NCBI GenBank assembly: GCA_018389105.1
Contig: JACATO010001113.1
Coordinates: forward strand, 89,501 to 153,500
Reading direction: 5' to 3'
Length of the DNA: 64,000 nt
DNA from: Nautilus pompilius
Taxonomy: Eukaryota; Mollusca; Cephalopoda; Nautilida; Nautilidae
Part shown: positions 30,001 through 43,264 of the stretch, in pieces
Position numbering within the stretch: position 1 is the first letter of the stretch
Layout of the letters: every line of letters begins with the position of its first letter
Notes under the pieces: model-generated
The model's input: the letters and a program-made list of their open reading frames with translations, nothing else
What the model was told of the DNA's origin: nothing
Database searches by the model: none
Translations under genes and position numbers: made by a program

Positions 30001-33000
30001 ATCCTAGCTGGTGTAATTTAAACTTAAAAGTCTTGAAGCCAAAGGTTACCATTAGCTCAAGTTCCTTAATGATCCCGTTACTAGCTGTAAAACTATGGTA
30101 AGCCTTTTATGAAACCACTGTAAAAACAATTCAGCCTTTTCATCAAAAGTGTCTATTTGTTATATATTTACAGTATTGGAAATAAATCTAGAAACAGAGG
30201 AAAAACTGGTTATAAAATTGCAAATAACTTATGAAAGAATCGCATCTCATGTGTAAAAAAATGAAATGATCTATAGAACAGTCATCTGTTGATATAGTAC
30301 ACTGTAAATGGTTGTTATGCAAGCAATCAGGAAGTGCCACACCTGCAGGACTATAAAAGTATAGACAGTAGACAGTGATATCATTGTAATGTCGTAAACA
30401 AGTGGTGAATACTTGGATCCTTGGAAGGAAATATTACCTGACAGGTGTATAGAAATGGAAGTTTTAGCTAGTGAAGGCTGCTCCATGCAGCCTGACTTCA
30501 TGTTTCATGTAAACCTGTAAACAAAACTTTGAGGAGGATTTGGGAAACTGGTACTTTTGACAATAAATGTGGTCAAGGAAGAAGGCCCAAATTCTCCAAA
30601 AGTGATGTTAAGTGCTGATATGGGCAGCAGAAACAGAACAGTGGGTGACGACCAAGCCTGAAAGAAGATGCTCTTTATAGATGAGTCCCAGTTTAAACTG
30701 TTTGGCAATAGTCAATGGCATTTTGTTTAAAGGTGGACTGGGAACAGTATAATAGTTAATCTACAACAACTACAGTGAAGCATGGGGGTAAATCAATACA
30801 AGTGTGAGGATTCACATCATGAAGTTTACATAAAAGCAAAGGCATGTTACTGCTGAAAGATACAGGCAGTTCTCATCCATCATGTTATTTTCTCAGAAGA
30901 CATCTCAATAATAGGTATTCATCTTCCAACATGACATTGACCAGAAATGTGCAGTCAATGTGGTGAAAACAATCTGGAACATAAAGAGGCTGATGCACCA
31001 CTCACAAAGATTCCATAGCCCTGCACAGAGTCCTGATGTGAACACTATTAAGGCTATATGGAGTTATGAATGAAATGTGGAAAGTGCTACAGGATATTTT
31101 GACAACTTTCCACAGTCCTACATAGATAACCTGTATGGGGGGGGACATGAAAACAAGGCATTTTAGTTCTATATAAAGCAAAGAGCTCACAAACCAAATA
31201 TTAATGCATTGTATAATGTATTCATTTTATTTTTGTATAATTTCTTTAATAATGCAGTGTGTATTATTATCCAGTTACAATCACTCATTATTTGTGTGTA
31301 TCCTGTGTAAGAGTGGACTGGCTTATGAAAATTTATAGAGTGCTCCATATTCAAGGGTCTTATTGGGTGCAACATGTAGGCCTAACATATATAAAAACAC
31401 GTTTTCTTACTATAGAAATTAGTCTATATTAATAATTATAAAATGACAACTTTCAGTGAAGAATGGCAATATTAACTTCAATTATAGGGATATTATGGTA
31501 CCAGTAAGAATGTATCTATATCACAACAATACAAAAGGAAAAGTGAAAAGTGTTAACTAAATACAATAAAAAGCAAATTACAAATATGTGCACAGATTCA
31601 ATTTCAGAAATAGAATTGAAATGTAAGCAATGCTGACTATCCAAAATAAAATGAAAATTGGAATTAGAGATAAAAGTTCACAAAATATTCAAACTTTACA
31701 TTTAATTATTATAACAAACACACATTTAATGCAGTAGTTCTATGCAGTAGTAGAATGTGACCACATCTAAAAGAAACATTCTAACATACACCAATAAATC
31801 TTTTGAAAGACGTTATAGTTTCTTCAGAATTAATGGCTCTGAGAATATTTCTTTCTATACACATCAACACACCCCAGTCATTTAAAACACGGGGAGGTGG
31901 AAGAAACATGATCACAAAATCCATCATCAGAGACACTGATTCTGCAACATTATAAAACCAGTCCTACAACTACAAGAGTAACAGACACTACACTCTGACA
32001 TTTCTCAGCCACCAAATGACAAACAACATTCCTTCAGAGTTAAGTTGTAAGAAATTACTTCAGCATTCTTGTTAAGTCAGAAAATTTAAAGCATAAAATT
32101 AGTGAAATTTCCAGTTTTTCTTCTAATCTACTTGAGAGCTTTTGGAATGTCATTCATAGTAAAAATGTAATAATCAAATATCATTCCAAATTTTTAAAAC
32201 TTGTTTTTCTCTACCTTTGTTGTTCCTATTTTAAAAAGTATTTCTCACCACTGTTTTTTTTGTATTTGTCTCCCTAAAAGATAGTTCTCTCTATTGTTTA
32301 TATTTTGTTTTTTTCAGTACATTTTAATGTTGTAATTATTTCTCCTCAAAGTACATTCTTTATTTTTTTATTTTGTCTTTTCCATACTTGTTTTTGTTGC
32401 CATTAAAGTTGTCTACCTTGAAGGCTAGTTCTTTCCTTCTTTAGTTATCTTTTTCACATAGTTTTTCATCATTATTATCTGCCCTGAAATATGGTTCTTT
32501 CCCCACTTTTTTTAGTTGTTTCATTTTTCTTTAGGTCCCCAAAAGACAGTAGAGAGCAGGTAACCATATACCACTAATGCGTGGATTTAATTCTCATTGC
32601 AAATGACTCATTCTGGCAACCTCCCATGGCATTTCTTCTTGCTCTTCTGTACCAGCTAGTCTGTATATGCTTCTTCTAGGTGCTCCAGTTTCCTCCAACA
32701 ACTAATCAGAAGAATTTCTCATAAGAACTTTACAGACACTTGTAGAGGAGTTTCTATGGGAAACTCAACTGGCTTTCACTCTGACCACTACTCAAGAGCT
32801 TTCGAATGTACCCAGGTACCTCCTCTTCTATCTCACTGCTGTCAGATGTCCTCGAAACCTGCAGCAAAATGCCTATCTCTCCCATTATGCAAACAATAGA
32901 TAACTCAGAATTTATCTTTATACCTTTGTTTGCCAGTTGACACTGGATGATTTATTTTGATAGCAATTTGCTGTGTTTGTTAAAAAACTGTGAATTTATT

Positions 33001-36000
33001 TTCATACATCAATGATCAACATTGACACTAATTACTTTAATAATTTATTGTCAGATAACAAAAGAGCGCTTAATGTGACTTGTGAATTGTGAATGTTTGA
33101 TATAAGATTAAAATAAGAAGTCATAGTTTATTTTCCTATCTATAAAAAAATGCACAACTCCCTCAGTAGAAATTTGCACATCAACATGGCATCACAAAAA
33201 TGCAAACTGCAGACTTATAGAATTAAGAAAAAAACATTGAGTGATTCTCAAAGTTGAAAAGGGACTAAAAACTAAAACAAAAATAGCAAATCAGCTCCAC
33301 ATTCCTCCAAATACTCTTTCCACATGGCTTAAAAATACCAGTAAGAACAAGGACTCTTAACTGAACAGTGGAAATGCAAGAGATATGCACCAGTAACTTA
33401 GATTAAAAAGTCAAATTCTGGCATCAAACTCTACGCATTTTGAGAAGTCCTGCAACTTCGAGTTATCAGAAGTATGTAGTATATCTGATTTGTTTTAAAA
33501 ATTGAGGAATGCACCTATGTTCACAGAAGAGCTCAAGATACTTACTGTAATGCAACCAACCCCTGTGGTCACCACCTCGTTCACTAGCTCATTGTAAACA
33601 ACCAGGTAAATGTTATAGGGAGCTTTGCTGACAGACAAAACTCTCAGTTCGGAGTTCATTACCTGGAGAAAGATAAATAAACTTAATTTTAAAAAAAAAT
33701 AATAAAAGTCTAAAATGCTCGTATGCCAGTTGTGCGATCTCTATGACTCTGCTAGAACAAATGTGAACTGTTTCCAAAAAGATGGCAGATAATATTCAAC
33801 TGTCTCCTCTTTTGAAGGGCATTTCACATAAATTTGATAAATTATGTAAACTAGGAAAAAAAACTTTAAAGAAATCTAAATTTAATAAAATTATCAAACA
33901 CTTAGCACAACAAGTTGCGAGTTCAAAACCAGCTCAGTCACAATTTGTACAATCCAAAATTAAAAGCACCTAGCAAAAAATACAATCTACTTCGACTCAG
34001 AAATGGATCCAGATGGTGGTGAAAGCAGGGAAAGATGGCCAAAATGTCGCTTCACTAGTCAATTATCTTACTATTCATAATTTGATTGGAAATGTTCAAA
34101 GCAACCCTCTATTTTCATTTGAACTAGAGATAATCAAATGAAGCCTGGCTGAAACAGCATCTTCCTAATGGTATCCAACTGAGTTTTGTTTGAATGTCTC
34201 AAATATATTATTATGCGAAGTAAAATGTTGCCTCGATTATTTACTCAGCTATTTAAACCACTGCACTAATAGGGAGAAAGAAAATCCTCAATTAACTTCT
34301 TCATTTCATCCCTAGCTTATGCAGCTACTTCAGAATGCCAAACATAGCATTTCTGTTCTGAAGAATCAAACATAAAGCAAATGACATGGTTACTCGCAAA
34401 CATCGTAATAGCTATGCATCCAGCATTTGGGAATGCCAAGCTGTTTATTAAGCAGGAGGTAATCAAGCATCCAATGTGTGCAAAAAGCATGCCATCTCCC
34501 TTAAAATATTTACAAATAATTTCCTCCTTTTTCCTTCTAATTTCTCAACTGGTCTTCCAACCATGGTTGCCTATTGTTTGTACATTGGTTGGTTAATCAG
34601 ATGTGAGAAAATGGTATTAGCCCTGCTGACTAGAAAGGTTACTGGTATATATACTTAGGAAGCATTGAAACTGAAGTCGGATGATATTTATCTCAAGAAC
34701 ACCCATGGATGATCCCTGCCTGTTGCATAACAAAACCTCTGGTAAAACTCTTTAGAAAAACTGTAGGCCCTAGAAAAATCTCATACCAACAGAATGGTAT
34801 AGAATAACAAGCAAAGCTGGATTCAAGTAGGATTCAAACTAAGGCACTGAAACATAGAACGCCAGAAAGTTATGTCCTTTTAAAAAATCTGCAGTATTAA
34901 TAAGTAATTTAAAAGACAAAAAAAGGCATAAAGCTTAACCATTTATTTATCACTTCATTTTCTTAGATTTATTTTGGATAGGTGTATGGGGTTTGAAGAG
35001 AAGTTAGAAAAGGCTGTTTAAAACTTAAACTGATAGTGGTGAATGTGTGTAGCTTTTGGAAAGGAGTTCAAAACATGCTGTGTGTGTGTGTGTGTGTGTG
35101 CGCGCGTGCATGCTGGAGGCAGGACTGTTTAATCCTTTCCTTTTCAAGTTGGATGAAACCAGCCTTTGCACCAGACATTCAAGTCAGCTACTGATGCAGT
35201 CCTTTAATGACCACTTCTGTCTATACTATAGATAGTATGAGGAGGAGGTTGCTGGTCCACATCACTTCCACTGGCTATCTATATTGCTTCATTTTCCATG
35301 TGAAAGTGATTTTACTAGTGAAGCTGTGATGGAACCAACAGTGAATCCTTTTTTTCTGGTGTGATATGAAGGTCTTGAATGTTCATACCCAGACCTTTCA
35401 TCAGTTAGCTGGTTAGACAGTGATGGACAAACATCAGATGAAGAGAGTGAGATCAAGGTCATTGAACAGAGTTCAAGTCATCTGTAAGCAATCAACAGTG
35501 TCAGTGTTTATGTAGTGTGCCCACCAAAAGGCTTTTGTCCTTGATGACCTGAAGCAAGTGGGTTTCTTCTATGAGCTGATACCAGTTTTAGATTTCTTCC
35601 ACCATATAGCTGAGGAGTCTACATGCACCTGCCACACAGATCCAGAGGGAGGCAGACAAATCTGACAATACCTGGGCAGGGAAGAGATGAAAGCATCTTA
35701 GTGGTAAACATAACTATAATTCTGACCATCCATCGAAGATTACAGGTATACCTCTGGCATTGAAGTGGACGAGTTCATGAAATCCACTTTGTTCTAAGAA
35801 ACTACGGTGTCAGAGGTAGTTTCAATATGAGGAAAATGGGAATAGGTTCCAGTCCTTTGTTATTCTGTATTTTGCATACTGTACAAGATGTACAAATCCA
35901 ATAAATATAACATTATAAAACATTATTGTAAATACACCTTCAATAAAACAGAAAAAAAAAACACAACTACACTCACCAGTGACTTGCTGAAGCTTCCATC

Positions 36001-39000
36001 ACTATGTTTACAACCGTTGCCAACATTTGCTCTGAATGGCAACGATGGATGAGTGTTGCTAATTGTGTGGTGAACTGCCAGGATCCCAGTTTGATGGGCC
36101 TGACTCTTCATTTAAAATGGAAGGTGTATTGACTGCTAAGAAATTAACTCACACGAGGAGCAGTGTAATGGAGAATTAAAGATTTTTTGAAATCTTATAA
36201 CATAATGAAAGTGATTGATAACAGAGACACCTGGCAAGAGGTGACAAGCAAGTGTGTGAACAGGGTGTGGCGTAAGCCGTGGGCAGACATCATCAGTGAC
36301 TTTTCTGGCTTTGAGGCCGAGATGCGAGCAATTAAAAATGTTGTTGTTAAGCTAGCAAAGGAAGTAGGATTTGATGAATTAGTAGGTTGATGATATGCAA
36401 GAGCTTCTTGAATCCCTTGAGGAGTTACTTACCAATGAAGATTTGCAAGAACTAACTGATTCTTGTAGATGCTGAACAGAGGACTTCTTTTTGATGAATG
36501 CATCAAGTGTTAACTGCCTTGCCTTCTTCCTCCTTTCTTTTAAAATCTCACAACAGCAGATGATTTCTTTCAATGCTGCTTTCTTGACAGCACTGCTGCA
36601 TTCCCAGTCTTTGCAAAATTTTCGGACAAAAATTTCATAGTTATCACTTTTTCAGGCATCTCATCAGCTGTTCCTGTTGAAGCTCTTATACTGTCTGTTT
36701 GGTTTAAGATAGTTTTCAATGTGGACTGAGCCATACCTAGCATGTGCCACATTGCACCACTTCTCCCCTGCCTCAAATCATTGTATGGCCTGCATTTTTT
36801 ACATCCAGTTAGATAGACTGCTGCTTCTATTTAGGCACACATGCATCACTACCAATTGATGGCCACTTGGCTGGAATGGGGGTGGCTAATGAATATTTTC
36901 AATTAAAAAAGGGAAATGATGAGATAAAATCCATATGCGTATGCCGGGCACTAGGTTTGAACTGATGGTTTTTTTGGTGTTTTTTTTGAGTGGCACACTT
37001 TGTTCTGATTGGCTGAGATCAAAACAAAATACTATGGCGATGTGTTCTTGTTGGATCCATTAGTTTCTTTTGTTTTTTTTATTAGTTCTTAAATTTTAAG
37101 CAAAAAAAATAAAAGATGGGGGGTGATCTTCGTAATAAAGAAACTTCGTTATCAGAGACTTCGTTGCCAGAGGTATACCTGTATTTGAATAAGGCCAACA
37201 GACTTTGTGTCAAAAGTAGTGACAGTGAGGAGATTCAAATGAATCAGTGTTGGCAGCTCTGTGAAAATAATCAAATGATTTTTACTTGACATTTTTTTTA
37301 CTTTCCGCACTATAAATTAATTTTTTGCTTATGCTTTCTGGACATATTTACTTTTCATTTGAATTACTGACCTGTGTGCTAAATCATTAGTGCTATTTGG
37401 GTCATTCTGACTTTTTAATGTTTTTAAATAATCTGAATCAATGTAGCCATCTTCGAAATTGTCTGAATATATGTGCATTTCCTGAATGAGAAAGAGTTAG
37501 AACTTAAAGTAGCAATGATGTGTTTGTGTGTTAGAAAACTGACTGTTTGAAACATTCACCCGGGCAGCAATTGTACTTACATATATGTGTGGGTTACCAA
37601 TACTCCATCCTATGATTCTCTTCACATCGCTTGCAAACAAAATCTGGCTAAAATTATACTGCAATGGCCGCACACGCTTCAGACGTCCAGGGCCATCAAA
37701 GATACCAATCAACCCTTCAGTGATAACTAGATATTCCTGCAATGCGAGATAAGAAAGCTTTTTCCTGTTTTTAATTATTTATTGTACTGCTGGTTCATTG
37801 ATAAAACCAAAACTGAAAAAAGATAAATATATATAAACTTAAAAGATAAAATCAAGCATTTCCTTTCTAACTAAACCTTAATAATCAAGGGTTTCTCTCT
37901 CTTAGATTCTTAGATAAGAATAAGACATAAATATTTCATTTTTTACATAAAAATAAATATTTGCAGCATCCTATTTTGAATTTGAAAAACTGGTTATAAT
38001 TACTTGATGATTACTCAGAAGAATATACAAAATAATAATCAATAGACTAAGAAAAAATATTAGGGAAATAGCATCAATATTTTGGAATTCAGCTGGGTTT
38101 TATCTAAATGTCTCTGAAAATTAAATAAAATCCACCCCTACTGTATAATTTGTAAAATCAGCTATAATTTGATTATGTTAAAAAATATCTCATCAAAAAA
38201 TAACCTTCCACAGGCTAGGAATAGCACACAGTGTGATAGTCAGAATTAATGCATCTAGTCAAAACAATATAACAAAGTGCAAATTTATTGAAGTTTACTG
38301 ACTCCATAATAGTATCTTGACAAAAAAATGACAACATTAAGAATACTTGGTACAGACGCCTTATGAAAACCAAGATGATCAGCTATATTATATTAAAAAT
38401 ACATTTTCACATTGTAAGGCATTCAATGATCAGTCAATATTATGGTTTAAAAACATGAGATAATGAAATAATGTTAGCCATCACTATATATTTAAATGAG
38501 AGTTGAATAAAATGATTCAATTACTGTATAATTGGAAAAATCAGCCATGAATTAATGATTAATTTAATTATGAGATGCAAAATCAACAAACAGAGTTATC
38601 ACCTGTAGATTAAGAATACTTTTTTTTCAAAAACATGAAAATAGATTATTCCATTATTGGATGATTTGTAAGACTAATAATTTTTGATAATTAAACTGAA
38701 GAATATCACAATGAAATTACTTTTCTAAATTAAGAATGGCGTTATATATCTCTTCTATTAAATATTTAAAAAAAAAACAAACAGAAGTTCTAAAAAATAG
38801 CACATTTTTGTGAGTTTTTAAATTTTCATTACTGTTCTTTCCATAATGACTTTTTGCAGGATGTATTAGCAAATAATCTGCAAACATAAACAAATATAAA
38901 TAAAAGACAGAAAACTAATAACAAAACTGATGACTTACCTGTTTGTCTGAAAGATATAACACACATTTGACAGGCTTATTCAGATTAATTTTACGATCAT

Positions 39001-42000
39001 GGTATATACCATGACTCAGAGTAATATCTTTTTTGTTAGCCACTTGAAGAATTTTAACTGAATTTAACAGAGAATTTTTCAAAAATTTCCATTCCATTTG
39101 TGACTTTTTGACTTCTTCCCCCCTGACCTATTTGAATATTTGACTAGACTGTCTTCTCTAATCTTAGAAGTGGTCATGTTTGTAAACGATTTTCTTTCAT
39201 CAGATATCAATTTTCAGCTGTCACAGCATTGATCACATACATCTGAAATGCAACAAAACAAAATAATAATAATTTATAGTTTCATCTTACATGGAGCACA
39301 CTCAACTAGTAAAATTTAAACATTAAAATGCATGTAATAATTATTCAGTTTTCTCTGACTAGCCAACAAGATACCATACTCAAGATTTGTTCCTCTTCCA
39401 TCATGGTTTTACTGTTAAAAATTCTGAATTGCTACAGTAATATTTTTTTGCTGAAGTAATGGCTTTTTAAACAGTTTGTTGAATTTTTTCCTTTTGTTTT
39501 TCATATTTGTTCAGTAAAAACAAAGAGTACCGAGATTAGGTGCATCTAACCTGCAAGATTTGTGTTTGTGTATATATATATATATGCATCAGTATGTCTG
39601 CATAGGAGATGATGTTTAAAATGCCTATATTTATTTCCAAGTTTTTGTGTTCTTGGCACATATAAACTAAAGTCAGCACCCAAAGATTTCCACATATCAA
39701 AGGTGTCATCACCGATCCATATCAGAAATTCTTTTCTAAGTGAGTCAGCTAAAACCCAGCATTTAGCCACAAATAAAACCAGCAACTTTTCTAATTGTAC
39801 ACATCATCTAAACAGTTGGCTACCAAAGCCAAAAGGCTAAAATGTTTGTTTTTTCTCATCTTGACCACACCCCTCCCACTAAACTTACCATGAAAACAAT
39901 ATTCTCCTTTTAATTTGTTGAAATCTATACATATACACAAAGTCCTTGGGAGTTTTTTTTTTAACTACATAAGACAGAACAAAAATTACCTGTATTACAA
40001 AGCCAAATGCATAAAGATTTTATTAGTTTCTTATTTTGTTGTTTGAGCTATCATGAAAAGATAGTGATGATTGAGGAAAAGGTCAACTGCACCTTGTAGG
40101 TTGATGCTGAATTGAAGTTGATACTGTAGTGGTAGGAAAGTTTAGGCAGAATTATAGAAAGTTTCTATCATCTAACAAGTTAGAAAGTGGATGAAAAAAT
40201 TAAGATAAAGATTGAATTAATAATAAAAAAACCCAGGCTGACCAGGCACCAGTCAAGGAACCATTGTAGCTGTCAAAGCAGCCTGCAAAATCTCTTTGCT
40301 AATTCTCTCACAAAAATCAAACATTTATCCAACAGTTCATAAAATTTTGAAAGTGAAGTTGCATCAACAAAGTACAAATCAAATCTGTTATTAGTTGCAT
40401 CCTATCCAAACAGCCAGAGAATATGTTCAAGGTTTTGGAAAACAGAGATGAATGCTGCATCACTGAAGATAGCAGCAGTGTAAAGGTTTAAGAATCCATC
40501 ACTATTTTGTTCAAATAATTTTAATCATAGGACTTTGTAATAGAAACTATCTTTTGCTCTACGCCGTGTAGTTAAGCAGTTATTAAACAATAAAATCCTT
40601 CAAAGACTTTTCAAACAGCCCATATCATTCATATTGTGGTACCTAAGAATCTGTTGCAGAAAACTCTAGAATCGACCTTCTGCAGCATTGAACTGTGGGG
40701 AAGCTTTGCTTAATTTCAGTGGAAAATTTGTCCAGAATACATACAACTCCCCCTTTCCATAGATACTTACATGCAATTCAAAATACACACAATATAGATG
40801 CTAGCCAAAAATCGAAAAAAAAACTAAAACTGTCATTAATCATATCACAGCTAAGTGTCATTGTACAAAGAGCATTGAAGGAAAAATGTAAAATTAAAAA
40901 AATAAAATTATTTGGAAATTTCTATGCAACAGGGATTATTTAGATGTTTTTGTTCTTGTTTTTCCTTTCTTATTAGCTAATCCTTTATACTCCTGTCTAC
41001 TGTATTTAGTCTTTTAATTTACTACACTTCTTTTCGATGTGAATTCCAATAGTTAACTCTTTGCTTCCGCCAATCATAATTTTCTGGGATTTTAAATAAT
41101 TTTAGCCTTACTTTTTCTTTTTTTTTGTTTAACAATTTGTCAGGATAGTAGATTTCCCTTAATAATTTCATGAACTGCATTTTAATATACAAGACGTTGA
41201 AATGAAAATTGGCTGAAATAGAAATGTCATAATCATATCCAATGAGTTGGATTTTAATGTCCCTACTAGCAAAAAAGAATCAGATTTATCAATTAGGCAT
41301 GAAAATTATTTTAAACTAATATTACCTAAGTTTGCATTTTTTATGAGATAACGAAAATCTAGTATTTAAAATGATGAAAGAAATTAAAATAAATGTAACA
41401 AGCATATTCTCATGCAGTTTGTGTTGTTTTATGTTAATTAACCATGACAACATTTTGGCACTGTGTGTTAGCACCCAACATTACAGAGGTAAACTCTTAA
41501 TTCTAAAAGTGAAACTGCAGCTAACTGAAGGTTTCTGAGAGATTATGAACATATACCTCTATACAACTGAACTGTTGAATCAATTTTCATTTGAAAAAGA
41601 ACTATTTGTTTCAACTGTAACAATAAACTGTTTTACTTAATATAAAACATTAAAAATTTTTAAAAATTTAAATATTTAAAACAATATAAAAGGAGCCAAA
41701 ATCAAAGTCAGTCCTGTATAAAGGACAAATTAGTATGCCAAATATTATATCAATACAGAAATTATATACTATGGACATTCAAATGAAATCTGGTGAGATA
41801 TCATTATGGTGATGTTACTTCAGCCGGGTTTCATTTGAATGTCACTATTAAATACAAAACTGGATTATGTTTTGAGTAAGTCTAAATGTTAAGCATAGAT
41901 GAGATAAATCCAGTTTCTATCAGTATTAGAAATCAGAGTAAGAAAGAAAAAGAAAAAAGGAAAGAAACTAATACAGATTATGAGAGAAAAAAAAAAGAAA

Positions 42001-42795
42001 CAAAGATAGGTTGTTAGAAATTTATTTCAAAACAAGGTGCCCACGGTATCTAGCCAGTTGTGTCTTTTACAGCATGTGCACACCAGACATGGACAAGGCA
42101 CAGTTGGAAAAAAAAATGGCATGAATTATGGATTTATAAGTGTGCTGTAATAAATTAAAGCATACTATTAATAATACACAGTATTCTTCTTTTTATTTTT
42201 TGACATTTTCTAACTAAACCTAATATATACTGAGAGGCACTAAAAATAATTAAATTAATCATGGAACTGCAATGTCTTATTAAAATCGTTTGTGCTGTTG
42301 CTTTCATAAAGACGCTATATGTGGGGCAACATAAATTTTGATGCAAAATCACAAACTTTTATTCAAGATCACAGCTTCAAAAATAAATCATAAATGTTTA
42401 CCGAATTCATCAAGACTGTCAACGCAATCATTCAAATAATTCGTTCTGACTGCACACAATTTTTCAAAAATATTTTTAAAAAATTGACGAAACTGATACA
42501 GCGTTTTCAATGCCTCTCAGTAGATTTGCCAAAGATATGAAGAATGGCTAATGCATAGTTTCGTTTTAAATACCCCTCCCTTTTCTTATTAGTTCGTTAA
42601 TTAAATCTTAATTAAACTTTAGACAAAAGTAAAGGGAAGTGTTGCTTCATCTATTTACTTATATTTTCAGAATCTCTCTCTCACTCTCTCTCTCTCTCAC
42701 TTCTCTCCGTCTCTCTCTCTCTCTCTCTCTCTGTCTCCCTCTATCTCCATCTCTCTGTGTGTGTGTGTGTGTGTCTCCCTCTCTCTCTCTCCATC

Positions 42796-42886
<91 letters not shown>

Positions 42887-42930
42887 CGTCTCACTCTCTC
42901 TCTCTCTCTCTCCTCTCCTCTCTCTCTCCG

Positions 42931-42961
<31 letters not shown>

Positions 42962-43215
42962 CTCTCTCCATCTCTCTCTCTATCTCTCTCCATCTCTCTG
43001 TCCTCTCTCTCTCACTTCTCTCCCACCTTCTCTCTCCTAAACAAAACGCAAGAAAGAGTTGAACATTTTTTTTTTTAGTTCCGCGAGACACGCTAAAAAT
43101 AAATAAACAAACAAATCAATCAATCGATCAATCAATCAGATACATAACAAAACTGACATCTAACTCATTAATTCACTTAAGAGGGGGGATTCATACCCCA
43201 TAATAATAATAATAA

Positions 43216-43264
<49 letters not shown>

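Larger units (their letters stand above)
54..39241 (-). other. Introns of the WD40 gene: contents
   Basis: Introns between the exons above hold mostly AT-rich sequence. Separate entries cover the SINEs, the 7.2 kb ORF fossil, Tc1 copies, hAT, mariner, Tigger, hairpins and microsatellites. I saw nothing codable in 9,581-11,829, 16,154-16,800, 18,742-20,006, 20,136-22,042 or 22,206-25,415 beyond short simple repeats. The stretches 10,020-10,300, 17,450-17,640 and 20,940-21,200 look like repeat tails but could not be named. Confidence 0.5.

Noticed and set aside
33890-33960. GAGTTCAAAACC as part of a SINE, and the 63-residue frame there
   Set aside because: Only a weak B-box match; the rest shows no SINE body or protein landmark.
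42639-43091. Long Ser-Leu and Arg-Glu frames in several frames on both strands
   Set aside because: Pure consequence of the TC microsatellite.
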